Positions 1 to 12,464 of a DNA stretch of 64,000 nucleotides are shown piece after piece. The notes under the pieces were generated by a model, which was not told the origin of the DNA, did not search any database, and was given only the letters and a program-made list of their open reading frames with translations. Numbering within the stretch: position 1 is the stretch's first letter; each line of letters starts with the position of its first letter. Source of the stretch: Onchocerca lupi (taxonomy: Eukaryota > Nematoda > Chromadorea > Rhabditida > Onchocercidae); assembly GCA_028564675.1 (NCBI GenBank), contig JAOVVO010000139.1, forward strand, positions 78,777 to 142,776, given 5' to 3'. A program made the position numbers and the translations under genes.

Positions 1-1751
1 CTCTAAAGATTAAAGCCATTTCAATACGAATTAATATGATGCTACAAAGCAAGGTAAATTGAAAACAGTCAGCCAAATATAGTGTGAAGGAAAATAAATT
101 GAAAAATCGTCACTCCACTCTTGCTGTATTTCTTGTTAATATGTTTTTTAACAACATTTTTACTGATAATTAGTAAAGACGAGGTAATTCAGTACAACTG
201 CTAACGGTGATCTGAATTATTCGAGAAATCCTTCAATTTATTGCTCTTTGTTGTCAATGAAAAGTTTTACATTCTGCTGCAAATTCCAAGTTTTGTGCAT
301 TATTCATTCATTAGGGAATAATTTGCATTAAACGGAAATTTTATTAGTTAAGTTAATTGTATTAATTGCATTGAGCCCTTAAAAATTTTTGTTGCACTGA
401 AATAGTAATGTAACTCTCTTGGCTGCTTTTACAGTTTAATAATTAATTCTTTTGGTTATTTGGAAGTATCTATTACTTGCATGGCACAAGTTTAATCAAA
501 AATACATATCGAAGCCATTTAAATACGTGTGTTTGTCACGCACTTTTAGATTTCACCGCACATTTATCAAAAAGCTTTTGTACAAGTTCTTTTAATCTAA
601 GCATTCTTGCCCATAAAAACAAAGAATTTATTAAATTCTGTGTTCCTTTTGGTTCGAAGAGCCGAAATCAACGTCTAGAAATATATCAACAGATCTATTC
701 TGAAGTAATTTTGGTAATTTCAATCTCTTCGAAAAATTAATTTCGTTGTATTTTCCTTTTCCTTTTTTTTTTTTTTTTTTTTTCAAATGATTTATTTTCT
801 TGATTAGTTGGCTTATTGTTTACAATTTATTTCGCATTGTATTACGTAACTGATTGAGTGATTATAACATATTTACATAGGAAGAAAAAGAAATTACGAC
901 AAAAATTGAATTAATTGAAACTTGAGTCAATTCATAGTTAATAGAATAAAACTCAAGAGAATGCAATCAAAACATTTGATCATGCGATGCATGGTATTAA
1001 TGATGTATCACTGTCTATTTGAAACATGAAATATTTGAAATTTCTTGATTGAATATTTGAATTGTTAATTTTCCGCAAATTTTATTAATTAGAAATTGTT
1101 TTTTGATCTCCTTCTTTCTTATAAGAGTGAAATTGGATGACTTTTTTATATACATAATTCTCTTTGTTATCATTATTGGAACTAAATTTAAGCAAATTTT
1201 TTTTTGATTATGCAATGCATTGTCGTATTCATTGTACACTTTTGCTACATTTCGAATTAATTGCATGAATTAACTGAACTTGGCAAAGTATGAGTTAAAA
1301 ATTCATTTTGAAATCGCATCAAGAATATTTTTCAGGCGAAATGCAAGTTACTGGAACAAAATCTTCAATGGTCTTTTGTAAAAAAAAAAAAAAAAAAAAG
1401 AAAAAAAAACGCAAAATGAATTTGTGTAGGATTTCTATCAATTCATAAATTAGCGCAGTGAATTCGTAAGGAGAAATCTAAATATTTTTCCACTCAGTGA
1501 ATGAGAACAATAACATCAATAATGACAATAAAATTAGTAATTTCTATGACAATTGCAGAAAAAATGTAAATCTTAATTTCGCGATTTAATTATTATTGCT
1601 TCTTAGATATAAAAATATTCTCATTTATCGGCCACATTTACTTTTTTTTTTTTAGATTCGAACTAATAAAATCTTGGCAGTTTGCATTTCAAGCATTGAA
1701 ATTTCTTCCTTCTTATTGCACTAAAGTTTACGAAATTTATCAATTAAGAAA
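1..1751. other. Upstream flank without a supported gene
   Basis: AT-rich sequence with a T run near 767-783 and an A run near 1380-1398. One 87-codon open frame (477-740, +) has no recognisable domain and an ordinary composition for a chance frame in AT-rich DNA. I see no exon with good splice sites. The last few hundred bases presumably carry the promoter of the receptor gene that starts at 1752, but no clear TATA or initiator motif stands out. Confidence 0.5.
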
Positions 1752-4252
1752 ATGGTTGCTCGTTCTCTTCATATTGTTGCATTACTTCTTGTATTACCTT
1801 CAACCTGTTTGGAAAAAAATATGACAAAAGTGTTGGACATAAGAGACGAAAATCATAAGGTTATGAAATGCATAGCAATTCTGCTTTTTACCGTTTTTTT
1901 GCTATACGGTATTGTGAGTAATATTCTAATGGCTACTGTATTATTCTGTGGAGGAAAAGACAATCCTTACAGTCATTCATTTATTCATATTGCATCGCAG
2001 CTAATTATTTCTAATTTTTTGGCTTTTCTTCCACAACTGATTGTTGTATTGCCTGAAATATTGCAAAATGAAAAAAGTCTGCATGGTAAGTTGTTTTATT
2101 TAAATTTCACAGAAACATTTGCTTTGGAACTATTGGCTCATTCAGCAAATTACTTTAAATAATTGTTTCAAAAGTGATTCGCAAAAAACGAAGAGATTAT
2201 TGCTAATGAAATTTATTCGATTTCTAATCTTACGGATAAAATATTTCGGTAGTATGGGTTATTCCTAATAACTAAAGTCTTCACATTTTTTTTTTTTTTT
2301 TTTTTTTTTTTTAAGGAAACAGGAAATAAAACTCCTTTGTCATGTGAGAAAGAAATTTAGTGTTACATAAGTGATATCAATGCCTTTTGAGGCAAATTTA
2401 GAGCCCAGAATTTAACTATTATCAAAATCAAAAATTTTGAATACTAAAATGAAAATTTTAAAATGTAGAGAATATTTCATATGACAAATACCTTCTTCCT
2501 TGCGAAAAGCTTTGTATTAAGCAAATTCCATGAGTGGAATTCGTTAAAAGTGAAGAAAAATTTTTAATTCTCTTATCAAAAAACACCAACCTTGGAAATT
2601 CGTTTGAATGAATATTCGTCATATCGCCAAAATGAATCCTTAAAATTATAATTTTCGAATGGAATGATATTTTGAGCAGTGGACAGTTGTTTTAACTTTT
2701 TCTAGCATCTACTTTGCTTATATTTTAGTGAACGAAACGACAAGGATTAATTATATGTTCACAATTATATTTTCATTTTCATATACATCCATACTGCATT
2801 TTTCATTTCTGCTTGCATTGAATCGTTTTGTCGCATTTGTTTTGCCAAAATACGATTCGCTTTTTAAATCGACAAGACTATATATTCTAATCGCTTTCGT
2901 CTGGCTATCAGTTTTTGGTATGATTCAAAATGATTTCTTTCAATATTGTTTTCTTTTTGAACAATTTTTATATGGGCATTATTTCATTCAAAATTCCGTT
3001 AAAAACAGATCTAAGAATGATACTTTGTCATCTTTGAAACTTGTTCAGTTATGCCACCGTTGTACTATAGTAACTAATATCAAAATTCTAAAATAAAGTA
3101 TTGCAATAATTGATGTCAAATTCTGAAAATCAGATTTCATCAAAATAAATCGATTTTGATTGATTTTCTTTAATCATTATCTGTTTTGTTGATATTTGAA
3201 CATTTAAAATTTCAGTAAATCTTTACTAAACTTTTATCAATAGTTTGTTTGTAATAGGGTCAAATTTTCAGCGTTCACATTTGGTGAGTTTTATTATTGT
3301 ACTAGAATATTTCGTGCCTGGAACTTAACTTGGGAGAAAAAATGTGAAAATCCAAGTGGAAAAATTTGGCGAAGGTTATCTTTCAGTGATGTGTAATTTA
3401 ATTTTTAGCAAAATTTTGAATCTAATCTTAAAATCATAAAACTGTAAAATTTTAGACGAATATTTCTGAATTCATATTTCTCCGGAATATCAATCGATTC
3501 TTAGAAATATTTTTAAAAATTTAAAGCTAACCAAATACTACATTTCGCTGTTGCAGTTAGTTTTCAGCTGGAAAATATTTAATAATGATTAATTGCTTTT
3601 ATAATTTAGAATTCGTAATTTATGTGTCTTATCCATGCCCAGTATAATGTTCGTTATGTATGCTGCGATATTCTACAGTATGCATCGTAAAAAACGATCT
3701 GTATCGGAGATCAATCAAAGTCAAGGTTTGCACCATCAATTTACTTTTATCTTATTTTCTTCTTCTTTTTGTTTTTGCTTAATAAGTGTGATCATTTTGA
3801 AGTTAGTTTGAAAAATTACTAGGAAATTTGTTAAATCCATCGTTGTTTTCGCTTATTTTAATTATTTTATAGCTAAATTAAGAAATATATATTTAGGAAC
3901 AGGAGAAATGAATGCCGTATTAAATACAATAAAAGTTCGGCGCTACGAATGGTCAGTATTAATTCAAGCCGCATGGAATTGTGGTGCATTGGAAATTGGT
4001 GTTGTCCTTTTTAACGTTCTGTTACCAATTCTATTCGAGATTTTTGGCCAAGAAATCAGTATTCTAATGAATATTATCATAAATTCCTATGTCATTTCCT
4101 ATTGTGGCGTATTGCCAACTGTTTCGTTCATTTTCAGTAAGGAAGCACGTAATATCATTCAAAAAAAATTTAAAAAATTTGTGAACTTTATAATAAAGAA
4201 AAAAGTCAATATTATTAATTTTAGGAACAAGCAGAGCAGTAATAGATATTAG
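1752..4252 (+). CDS. Seven-transmembrane serpentine receptor (Srx-like chemoreceptor), 4 exons
   Basis: Predicted G-protein-coupled receptor of 374 aa. Exons are 1752-2085, 2729-3047, 3610-3725 and 3897-4252; their sum is divisible by three. The N-terminus looks like a signal peptide (residues 1-20), followed by an NMT glycosylation site. TM1 is about 40-65 with a GIVSN motif (a GN-like motif of nematode receptors). TM2 is about 76-100. TM3 ends in LALNRFVAF, the position of the DRY-like motif and typical of nematode Srx/Srsx families. TM4 holds FVWLSVFG. TM5 is in exon 3, TM6 contains EIGVVLFNVLLPILF, and TM7 ends in GVLPTVSFIFSKEAR, followed by a Lys-rich tail. The role is inferred from the family: chemosensory or peptide reception at the plasma membrane. 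The exon 2 donor at 3048 (GTTATG) is weak and was chosen because it restores frame; the other junctions are clean. Assignment to Srx rather than a neighbouring family is tentative. Confidence 0.75.
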
Positions 4253-7200
4253 TATCCTAAAATTATAGGTTAATTTGTCAAATGACTGCATAATTTTCTT
4301 TAAATTTAATGACTTTCTAATCGTTTCATTTTATAATTTCAATATCTTTTGGTAAAAATATCGCTGTAAATGTATTTGGCTCTCTTAAACCTTTGGTATA
4401 TTCATGATGTTCAAATGCCCAATTCCATTAATTCGTAATTAAAATTTTAGTGGAATTGGATGAAAAAAAAAATCGTTCAAGTTTTTTTGTGTTCGTCGAT
4501 ATTGTTAGTTTCATTTTAGGGGATTTTTTTTTAAATTTATTAAACTTCAAAAGAAAAAAAAAAATTAAACCGATTTTGTCAATTCCGAAATTTTAAAATA
4601 TACCTTATCTTTTCTTTCGTTTATTCTCACTATTGGTTCCTAATTAAGTAAAATTTTTTATTCATTGTATAGTTCATGCAGCTGTAAATATTATTGACAT
4701 CGAATTTGTATATATTAATTGATTGGAAATGATCATCAAAATTCGATCATGGCCAGTTTTCTTTTCAAATCGATTTGTAACTCTGATATGATTTTTTATT
4801 CCACTTCTGATAATAATTTCAGTTTTAATTCAGAAATGGCACATTTTTTAAGATCTGCAAAAACATGATTCGTCAAATTTTCACTGACGATTATAAATCA
4901 ATACTGCTAGTAATATCTGCGATGAATTTATAAAAGTTTCTGGAAAATTTGCCTAATTACAATAAAATCATAAAAATGGATATAATTGCAAGTTAACAAC
5001 TAAGCGAGAACAATCCAACAATATAAATGAAATTTTGATTCATTTTCTACTTTGATTAGCTGAACTCGTTGGACCTTAATTTATTATCCTTACAGCATAT
5101 TCATATATGCATGTTTGATTTATCGCTCTGTTAATGGCATGAGCAATTCAAACCAAATAAAGTGCAAATCATTACAACAATTTGTGGTTTAATCAATTGG
5201 AAATTAGTATAATCGGAAAAATAAACGATTTGATTTTTGATGTCTTTCATGGAAAACAATTGTTATATTAGAGAAGTGAAGAAAAATTGGCGCAAATTTT
5301 TTGCGTATCAAAATTTCCAACAATTAAAACTAAATTATATATTTTACATAACTGTCGTAAAAACTGCTAATAACAACATCATTTTTGTTAATATCAATCT
5401 TATTTAATTGAATTGCAGTGTCAGTTTTGTCAAATAATTTGAACAAACACGATAATGTGGAAAATACAAAAGAAATGCTTCATTAAAAATGATATTGCAA
5501 AGATACATTTATTTCATTTCAAAAATAATTCCACAGTTGCTTTTTTTTAAATTGTGAAAAAAAATTTCAATATTTAATTCTTCTTCATTTAAAGCTTTTT
5601 GACGTGTAGATTACTAGTCATACTATAATACTATTAGGGATATCCCATTTAAGGCTTTATGCCATGACATCCAAGTTTTAATGTATATTACCGGAAATAG
5701 CATGTTAATATGATCGATTGCAGTTGTGAAATGATTATGTGCAGATGAAAGAATATTTTTTATAGAATCTAAAAAATAGTGATCAGCAAATCTGCTTAAT
5801 TCATTTCGAATTGAGAAATTTCTTGATAACGTATTTTCTTTGTGTGTTGTCGAATAAGTTGATACGATATGCATGAGTTTGATTCCTTTAAAATGAAAAG
5901 CATCTTAATAGAAATATTATTAATAAATCTAATCAATAATTAGCTTTCTAAATGTCAACATAACAGGTAGAAATTAGAAATTCATGCTGATATGCATGAA
6001 AATATTTAATATTCATTAATTGCAAGATTTTCCGATAATGAGTTGACATTTTATAGCCATTTCAACTTTATTGAATCACTCGCACAAATTCTACCTTCAG
6101 AAACAAGTGATAATATAGGTTTCAAAATGATAATATAGGTTTCAAGTGATAATATGTAACGTCCTAATTTTGTACAGAATTATCACGAACAGATGAAATT
6201 TGTAAAGAAACAAATGGAGCACTTTGAACAAGGATCTGAATTTCCTTCAGAAGCTTCATGTTCACAAAGGGATTTTATCTAGTGACTTTGTTTAAAACTG
6301 AATAAATAGTTCTTACGACATGAATTCTCAAATGTAAGCATGAATATTTACGAATTCTTTGTTATATGGTGCTTTTAATATGATTTTTATATTTTTCCTA
6401 CAAATATCAAATTAAATGAGAAAAATTAAGTTACGTATTGGTATAGTTTTAAAATGACCATGCTTAGCTAACTTGTTAATATCCTAAGAATGATCATATT
6501 AATGAATGAATAAATTTAAGATTACATGGTAAATTATTCATGACGTGTAAAATCGCAATTCCAATTTAAAATTTTCAAGTACATGGGAATTACTTTAAAT
6601 CGTACGTCAACTTTGTCCGTTTGAATGACTGATGTCTTTGGAATTGTTTCTAGTGTTGATGAATCTAGGCAATTTTTAAAAATATTTCGATTTCTGGATC
6701 ATCCTTTAAGTTACTTCAGTATCTGCATATTTTATTAATTACATGTGAAACAGATTTTCCCCGGAAAGAAAGGTAAAGTGTTCAGTTCAAAAAACAAGAA
6801 TATCGAAGTTTAAATCAAAAAATTCTGAGGAAGAATCATTTGATTACACTCTTCAATGCGAAGGAATGCCTTGAAATCCCAAAATTATGGAACGTTCCGA
6901 AAAATGGATCGATTCCAAAAATTCTGAGAAATGGATTAATATCCAACGAAAAGATATAATTTGTAAAAAGAAGAAAGATATGATTCTTGGGTTATTTTCA
7001 GTGATTTTACGTGCAACGAAATATTTTTATCTTCCATAATTAATAGTAATGTCCAAAAATGGAACGTATTCCACCTTGGTTGAATTCTAGATTCTGACAA
7101 ATATCTATGATTTTGTTGCTAATTTTGGATATTTGTTGGTAATGAATTCGTTTTCAAATTAATTTGGAGTAAAATAATATATATTTCAAGACATAGTTTC

Positions 7201-8049
7201 TTTGCTTAATAATGGAAGATAAAGTTACTTCAGATTCAATAAATGCATCGGCTTCATGAATATTGTATTGAATAAAACAAAAGAATTTTTTTTTTTGATC
7301 AATATTTAATTTTTTTTTTGATCAGTACTTGTCGTTCTGATCAGTATTTTTATATTGATAATAATTTTTGCTCAAATTTTTTTCATGCTGCAACAGAAAG
7401 TTTTTGATTTTTCTCTTTCTTAGAATTGCTTTTAATTTTTTCCATCCCATAGAATGAAATGAATTTCTTTTTTGATTCTTAAGTTTCTTTATCCCATAAA
7501 AGAATTGTTCATAATGTTGTAATAAAATTTACATGTTTTTGCAAATTTCCGTGTTTCTTTTGGACTATCAAAGCATAAAGTCGTTTTTTGGTAAATGAAT
7601 AAATCGATAACGTCACTGATGCTTTCGCATTTTAAATTAAAAAATTTCAATCAATTAATCTCATATACATGCAAATATCGTTATGAATCAGACGATATTC
7701 TTGAACAATATAATTTGAATATAAATAAAAAATATAATCAGTGCTTTTCCACAACATCTAAGATGTAATTTTTTTCTTATAAAAATCGACGAAAGAATGA
7801 CTTTTCATATTTAATGCTATAATAAACTACAATATACACATTAAACGCTACATGCAAGAAGACTTTCCTGAGCAATTTTATATTAATAAATTAATAAATC
7901 AAAAATGATGCGATAAACAATTCCTTTTTTCAGTTTATGCAAATGATGAACCTTATAATACTAACTTCTGTTGAGTTTTCAAATCTCGAAAGAAAGGAAA
8001 TAAGGGAATTATTAATAGAAAAGCTGGACCGGTAGTAATAATATTTAGT
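4253..8049. other. Intergenic, no gene seen
   Basis: AT-rich DNA between the receptor gene and the first Helitron relic. An 83-codon open frame on the minus strand (5623-5874) matches nothing I recognise and has no convincing splice partners. An AATAAA hexamer near 5156-5161 could serve as a distant polyadenylation signal for the receptor gene, but closer variant signals are equally possible. One short tandem repeat is listed separately. Confidence 0.5.
6107..6155. repeat. Short tandem repeat, about 20-bp unit
   Basis: The phrase GATAATATAGGTTTCAA occurs twice in tandem, followed by a partial third copy (GATAATATG). It is a small local duplication in intergenic DNA. Confidence 0.7.
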
Positions 8050-9660
8050 TAGTCGTATTCAGTTAGTTGTGCCACGCTTTACATGTCCGACTAAAGCTAG
8101 TCCATATGAACAAAAAATGTAAATGTTCGTTTATTCAGAATCTTAAATCTCCGAAATTTCTCAAACACTTGCCTTATCTATGTTAGTTCAAAATCTAAGA
8201 TCTCCGAAAGTTCTCACCTATTTCTTCGAAATTTCGAGATAAATTTGATTTCGAATACACGCATGTTTTTATATACTTTTTATTTACGCGCGTTGCTGTA
8301 GCTCAGTTTGGTTAAGTGGTAAGGAAAGAACAGGAAAGCGCACGTCTCTAATGTGCTAATTTTACATTGCTTGTGGGTGTGCAACATTTTTTGTCATTCC
8401 ATTGATAAAAACTATACGTAATCCAATCCAACTTTTTTTCATTTTTTATTGTTCCAATGACTACATAGATATAGATATTGTCTGATTTGGTTTGCTAGTT
8501 ATGAGAAACAGTCCGTCCCTATGTGAAAAATAATCCGTCTCTAGTAACTGCACAATTCCAATGACTGGTTCTGAGATTTGTTGATGGTGAATGCGAACGC
8601 CAGTCGAATTGGGAATAGCAATCGCTTAAATTAAAATGGCATATTTTTTGGAATCATAACAGCTCAAGGAATGAGAATATCTTCACCTTTGAAAAGTCTC
8701 CTCAAGATTGTTGTTTTCACGATGCTGCTCATTCATTTTTTCGTTGCAAGCCGTGTGACGTTTTAAAGTTTTGGCTGGTTAATATTTCGTATTCTGATAA
8801 TTGACATGTCTATTTTCAATTGCAGCACGTGCGGTGGCATCTCTGCAGATCAAGTAAATTCGAAGATTTTGTTAGATAATTAACTGCTTCGTCTAATTCC
8901 ACAACAGTTCGATGGACTTTTCCATGAGTGCTTGTACCAAAAAGTCCATGTATCATATTTTTCATCCCAACTTCATACAAATCCTTATCGACATATTAAA
9001 TTGTCGATTTCTTTTGTAGTAATTTTGTTATAGATCCAAATTAGTGTATGTGCGTATGACAATCCTTATCGACAAACTGAAATCCGACAGAATCCAAATA
9101 CTATTTATAATATAAATTTGTAATATCATACATTTAAGCCATTTATCCATTTTGTGCACAATGGTCTTTGTTTTCTCACTATCTAATCTGCTGACAATTT
9201 GCTTTGTCTTAAGATTGTAAATGGCTTTCATCGCTGAAATTGCAAAGATAAAAGAAGAAAATCAGTGATTCCTTTGTTTTAATTTTGACATCGCGTATAT
9301 GCTATAAGTTGATTGTGAAATCATTTTTTGTGTATTAAGTGTATGAGTTTTAAAAAAGTCCCTTTCATCATGCGCTAACCACAAGTAAAATCTTATGCGC
9401 TAACAAAGGCGCATGCTCCTGAGACAATAAAGGATCCTTCTTGTAGCTCAAAAATGATACCAGGATCCTCCATTGAAGAAGAAGAGATTCCTTAGTACAA
9501 AAGTCATTTCAAAGAATGGGCAGCCTTGAGTTCGGTCGGATGGTCCAGCTCGTGGTGTAACAATTTTTCTTTATTGCGTAGACCTGTCTTTCCTTTTTTC
9601 TTATTATTTCTTCATGAAAGTTGTCCTTTTGATATTATCGAAATTGTATTGTTGATATAG

Positions 9661-9906
9661 TTGCTACGTCCGTTGATTAACAAATTAATCATAATGAAGA
9701 TTCAATTAACTAAGTTTGAGGTTCGTTTCCAAGTGAGTGGAAATAAAGTTGAAGAAACTGTGAGAACTGAAGAACGGAATACACCACTAAAATTTTTTTA
9801 CGATCAAAAAGAAAAGGCGTCAGCTATAAAATATGCTGTAAATGGTTGTAAAAAATGTCAATGTTTGGAATGTTACAAAGCACAAAAAAACGTCATAATG
9901 TTGTAA
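9661..9906 (+). other. Unrecognised 81-codon open frame in the inserted element
   Basis: Encodes a basic, beta-prone polypeptide that ends in a cysteine cluster (GCKKCQCLECY). It starts at TTG, and an earlier in-frame stop lies just upstream, so no true initiator is evident. Its position 160 bp before an LTR-like block would suit the 3' end of a retroelement reading frame (for example an envelope-like product), but I see no diagnostic motif. It could be a chance frame. Confidence 0.25.
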
Positions 9907-10063
9907 AACTCTTCGCCTAAAACATTGTCTAAGGCCTCTAAAGCACTGTAAAGGCACTGTATTGCAAATCTTATAAATTGAGTCTAGAATGTCATAAGGA
10001 TTATTATCATGCGTTTTATTCAAAGGATTGCAAATGGCTGTAATCATTTTAATTGTTGAATAA

Positions 10064-10584
10064 TGTAGGGACCTAAGTCCCTTGTTTAAATGTTTTAAGC
10101 ATTACTTATCCCTTATCCTTTATTCTTTGCCCATATCAACCTTTGTGTGATTAATGTGTGAACCTCCGCCCTTATCAAGGATAATCAAAAAAGAAAGGAA
10201 CTATCGAAGAGGAGATCATCAGTGCTTGAGTATATCAGCAGCAGCGGCGGCAATAATTTCTTCAATATGCCTATCATCAGCACATCAAGGTCAGCGGCGG
10301 GCTTGAGTGTCTACAAATTCAGCATCATCAGTTCATCAACAACGAAGAAACTATATCACGAACAGTCTCTCCTACATCAGTATCAGTAGCAGAAAGTTCC
10401 CAGCCAATATCAAGCAATTTGAACGACAGCACGAGCAACAATTCATCAGGGGATCATGATTGGCATTCTTCATATATTCGTGTATTGTTCATTTTTTACT
10501 GTTTGCCATTGTAAAGTCCGATATTGTTTATTATTTCATGTAAACCCAATAAATGCTATTGTTGATTGACCTAACCAAATCACA
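10064..10584 (+). repeat. Solo-LTR-like block
   Basis: Starts TGTAGGGACC and ends ATCACA, the TG..CA limits expected of an LTR. The start contains a perfect short inverted repeat (GGGAC CTAA GTCCC). An AATAAA hexamer sits about 35 bp before the end. The block is markedly richer in G and C than its surroundings, with CAGCAGCGGCGGC and ATCAGCACATCAAGG motifs. No second copy exists in the window, so LTR identity rests on these features alone. Confidence 0.4.
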
Positions 10585-11738
10585 GCAGCAAAAAGATCTC
10601 CAATCGAATGACTGTAGAATCTCAAATTACAAATCGATCAGAAACCTTCTTTTCCCAATAACCCTCTCTATTGCGATTCCACAGAGTGCATTCAGCAGCG
10701 CACAGACCCAAATACCCCATGTTTCACCATAAAATCCATCAAAGAATTCAGTTCTGTCTGATAACATTTGCCATGATATGCCTATCCATCGGCGATTGAC
10801 CAAAAAGTAAGAGCTTTTGTATATCATCCCAAGCCGGATTGCATTTAAATGTAATGAATAGGTCTGGACGCTCGTAATGATAAACATGAAAATTGCATCT
10901 TGATCGTTGCCATACATATGACATGGACTGCCTGAATATGAATGAAGCAAAATCAATAGTCTTCCAGTGTCAGTTGACGGTAATACAACTAACCGTTACT
11001 TAAAACTGCATCGCGCAAATGAATGCATTCATTAGAGAAGCTTATCTGATTCAAATGGATGAATATCAAATGTTCTGTTTCGCTTTTTCCATACATACCT
11101 ACGATATATTAGCGAAACAACTTACTGCATTTTAAAATGTAATTGTCATCATTCTCTCGAATCATTAATCGATATGAATACTAGTTCATTGAGCTACATT
11201 TTTTATTTGTTTTTTTTTTACCATTGAATGGATTTATCATCTTAACTTTGAAGTCACCCATCGGAATCATCCAAAAAATAATTGAATATTTTAATCTAAG
11301 CAAGATATAGTTATGAAATAAAAAAAAAAAAGATTGCTCACATAAAAATGCCATCAATAATTTGCCGTGTCATTTGTCATAATTTTTGGTTCTCAACGAA
11401 TTTTCTGTAAAATTTCAACCAGTTTCTTTAATTTTGTCTCTAAAGTTTTTTTTCTCAGAACTTAAATCGATATTTTATAGAAATGTTTCTGAAATTGAGA
11501 AAATAAAAATATTCTATATTTCATTTTAACCTTAAATATTGTAAAACTTTTTCTTTTTCGGAAGCTTAATCGATATTGTGAAAAATTTTTCCAAAATTGT
11601 TTTTTCTCTAGAAGTAATTTTTTTTTTCGCAAGTTATTGAAATTAAGAAAATTTAAATAGTGCAAGATACACTATTGTAGCTTCTAGAGGATTTATAATT
11701 ACTTCTAGAGAATTATATATAAATATAAAGTGAGCATA

Positions 11739-12464
11739 TCTATATAAGAGTGATGGCCTATTCGAATACAAGATTGTGTCAAAATATGAAAAAAATCGGG
11801 GGAGAACTTGCGAAGTTCCGACCGCGCATCATCATGATTGATTCCAATGGATACGCTATTCCAATTTAAGAGATTGCAATTCCCAATTCGATAGACGTTT
11901 GCATTAACGATCAAATGGGCTCAGGGAAATCTTCAGATTTGTACATTTAGATCAATGCGTAAAATTTACGAAAACAGGCAATTCAAGACAGAATTTAATA
12001 TTAGAATTCAGAAAGATAATCCTTAAATTACTCGAACGAAATATTTGATTATACAATATCATGATCTCGACGTTTGTGCGACGTAACTACATCCCCAAAG
12101 ATCAAAAAACAAACGAATTACATTTCTCACAAAGCAAAAAATAAACGAAAAGCTTGAATTGCTCGAGTTATGTATTTAAAAACATTTGTCTATTTGAATG
12201 CAACGCATATGAAAGTTTGAAATCAATCAATGAATATCTAAAAACATGAATGCAACGTTTTATCAAAATTTCAAAGCAATAGGTTAAGGATTTTTCGACA
12301 TCTAGAATTGTGAATATAGATAATGTGCATGTTTAAGAACTTTCGGAGTTTTTAGATTTTGAAAAAACGAACATTAATAATTCCATTTATATAGATTAGC
12401 TGCAGCTGGACATACGAAGCGTGTTCGACGCCCGTAGATAGCTGGATCGGCCACGGACAGCTAG
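11739..12464 (+). mobile_element. Compact non-autonomous Helitron (726 bp) with intact ends
   Basis: Begins with TC (TCTATATAAGAGTG) preceded by A and ends with CTAG followed by T. These are the canonical Helitron 5'-TC and CTRR-3' ends inside an A/T target. Inside, 11845-11965 encodes a remnant of the helicase C-terminus on the plus strand (FQFKRLQFPIR, then TFALTIKWAQG in place of the family's TINKAQGQ). The last 100 bp align with the 3' ends of the other Helitron pieces here (GATTAGCTGCAGCTGGACAT and onwards). The usual GC hairpin before the terminus is degraded. It cannot move by itself. Confidence 0.78.

Larger units (their letters stand above)
9066..10663. mobile_element. 1.6-kb insertion inside the Helitron relic (retroelement-like)
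   Basis: The Helitron Rep homology stops near 10665 and resumes near 9066 at the same point of the protein (around the HxH motif), so the intervening DNA arrived later. Its junctions carry AATCC-like sequence on one side and AACCC-like sequence on the other, compatible with a mutated target duplication of about 5 bp. The insert includes a GC-richer block that resembles an LTR (10064-10584) and an open frame of 81 codons (9661-9906, +). That frame has a C-x2-C-x2-C cysteine cluster and a hydrophobic stretch in the same frame upstream (about 9570-9660). I cannot assign a family; an LTR retrotransposon remnant is the leading guess. Confidence 0.5.
8050..11060 (-). mobile_element. Decayed Helitron with internal deletion, split by a later insertion
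   Basis: Read on the minus strand, 10980-10670 encodes part of the Helitron-like N-terminal (Rep) region. A GSPxHMYxNxQDAI segment comes first, then, after a frameshift, RPDLFITFKCNPAWDD, followed by LMDFMVKHGVFGSVRC. Homology resumes at about 9066 with AHTLIWIYNKIT and runs straight into the helicase C-terminal part (TVVELDEAVNYLT, then MPPHVLQLK-like and FKRLLFPIRLAFAFTIN-like pieces down to about 8570). The central Rep and most of the helicase, including Walker A, are missing. The 3' subterminal sequence (8050-8345) is shared with the copies at 52.0-52.3 kb and 61.1-61.4 kb. Stops and frameshifts make it non-coding. Both ends are approximate. Confidence 0.8.

Noticed and set aside
5623..5874. 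83-codon minus-strand open frame as an exon
   Set aside because: Fairly balanced composition, but no recognisable domain and no phase-matched neighbour exon.
8285..8360. Possible tRNA gene
   Set aside because: Only a D-arm-like A box is present. I could not find a matching acceptor stem, anticodon arm or T arm within a tRNA length, and the motif recurs inside Helitron 3' regions.
10627..10956. 109-codon minus-strand open frame as a gene
   Set aside because: The recognisable Helitron Rep motifs lie in the neighbouring frame after a frameshift; the long frame itself is a by-product.
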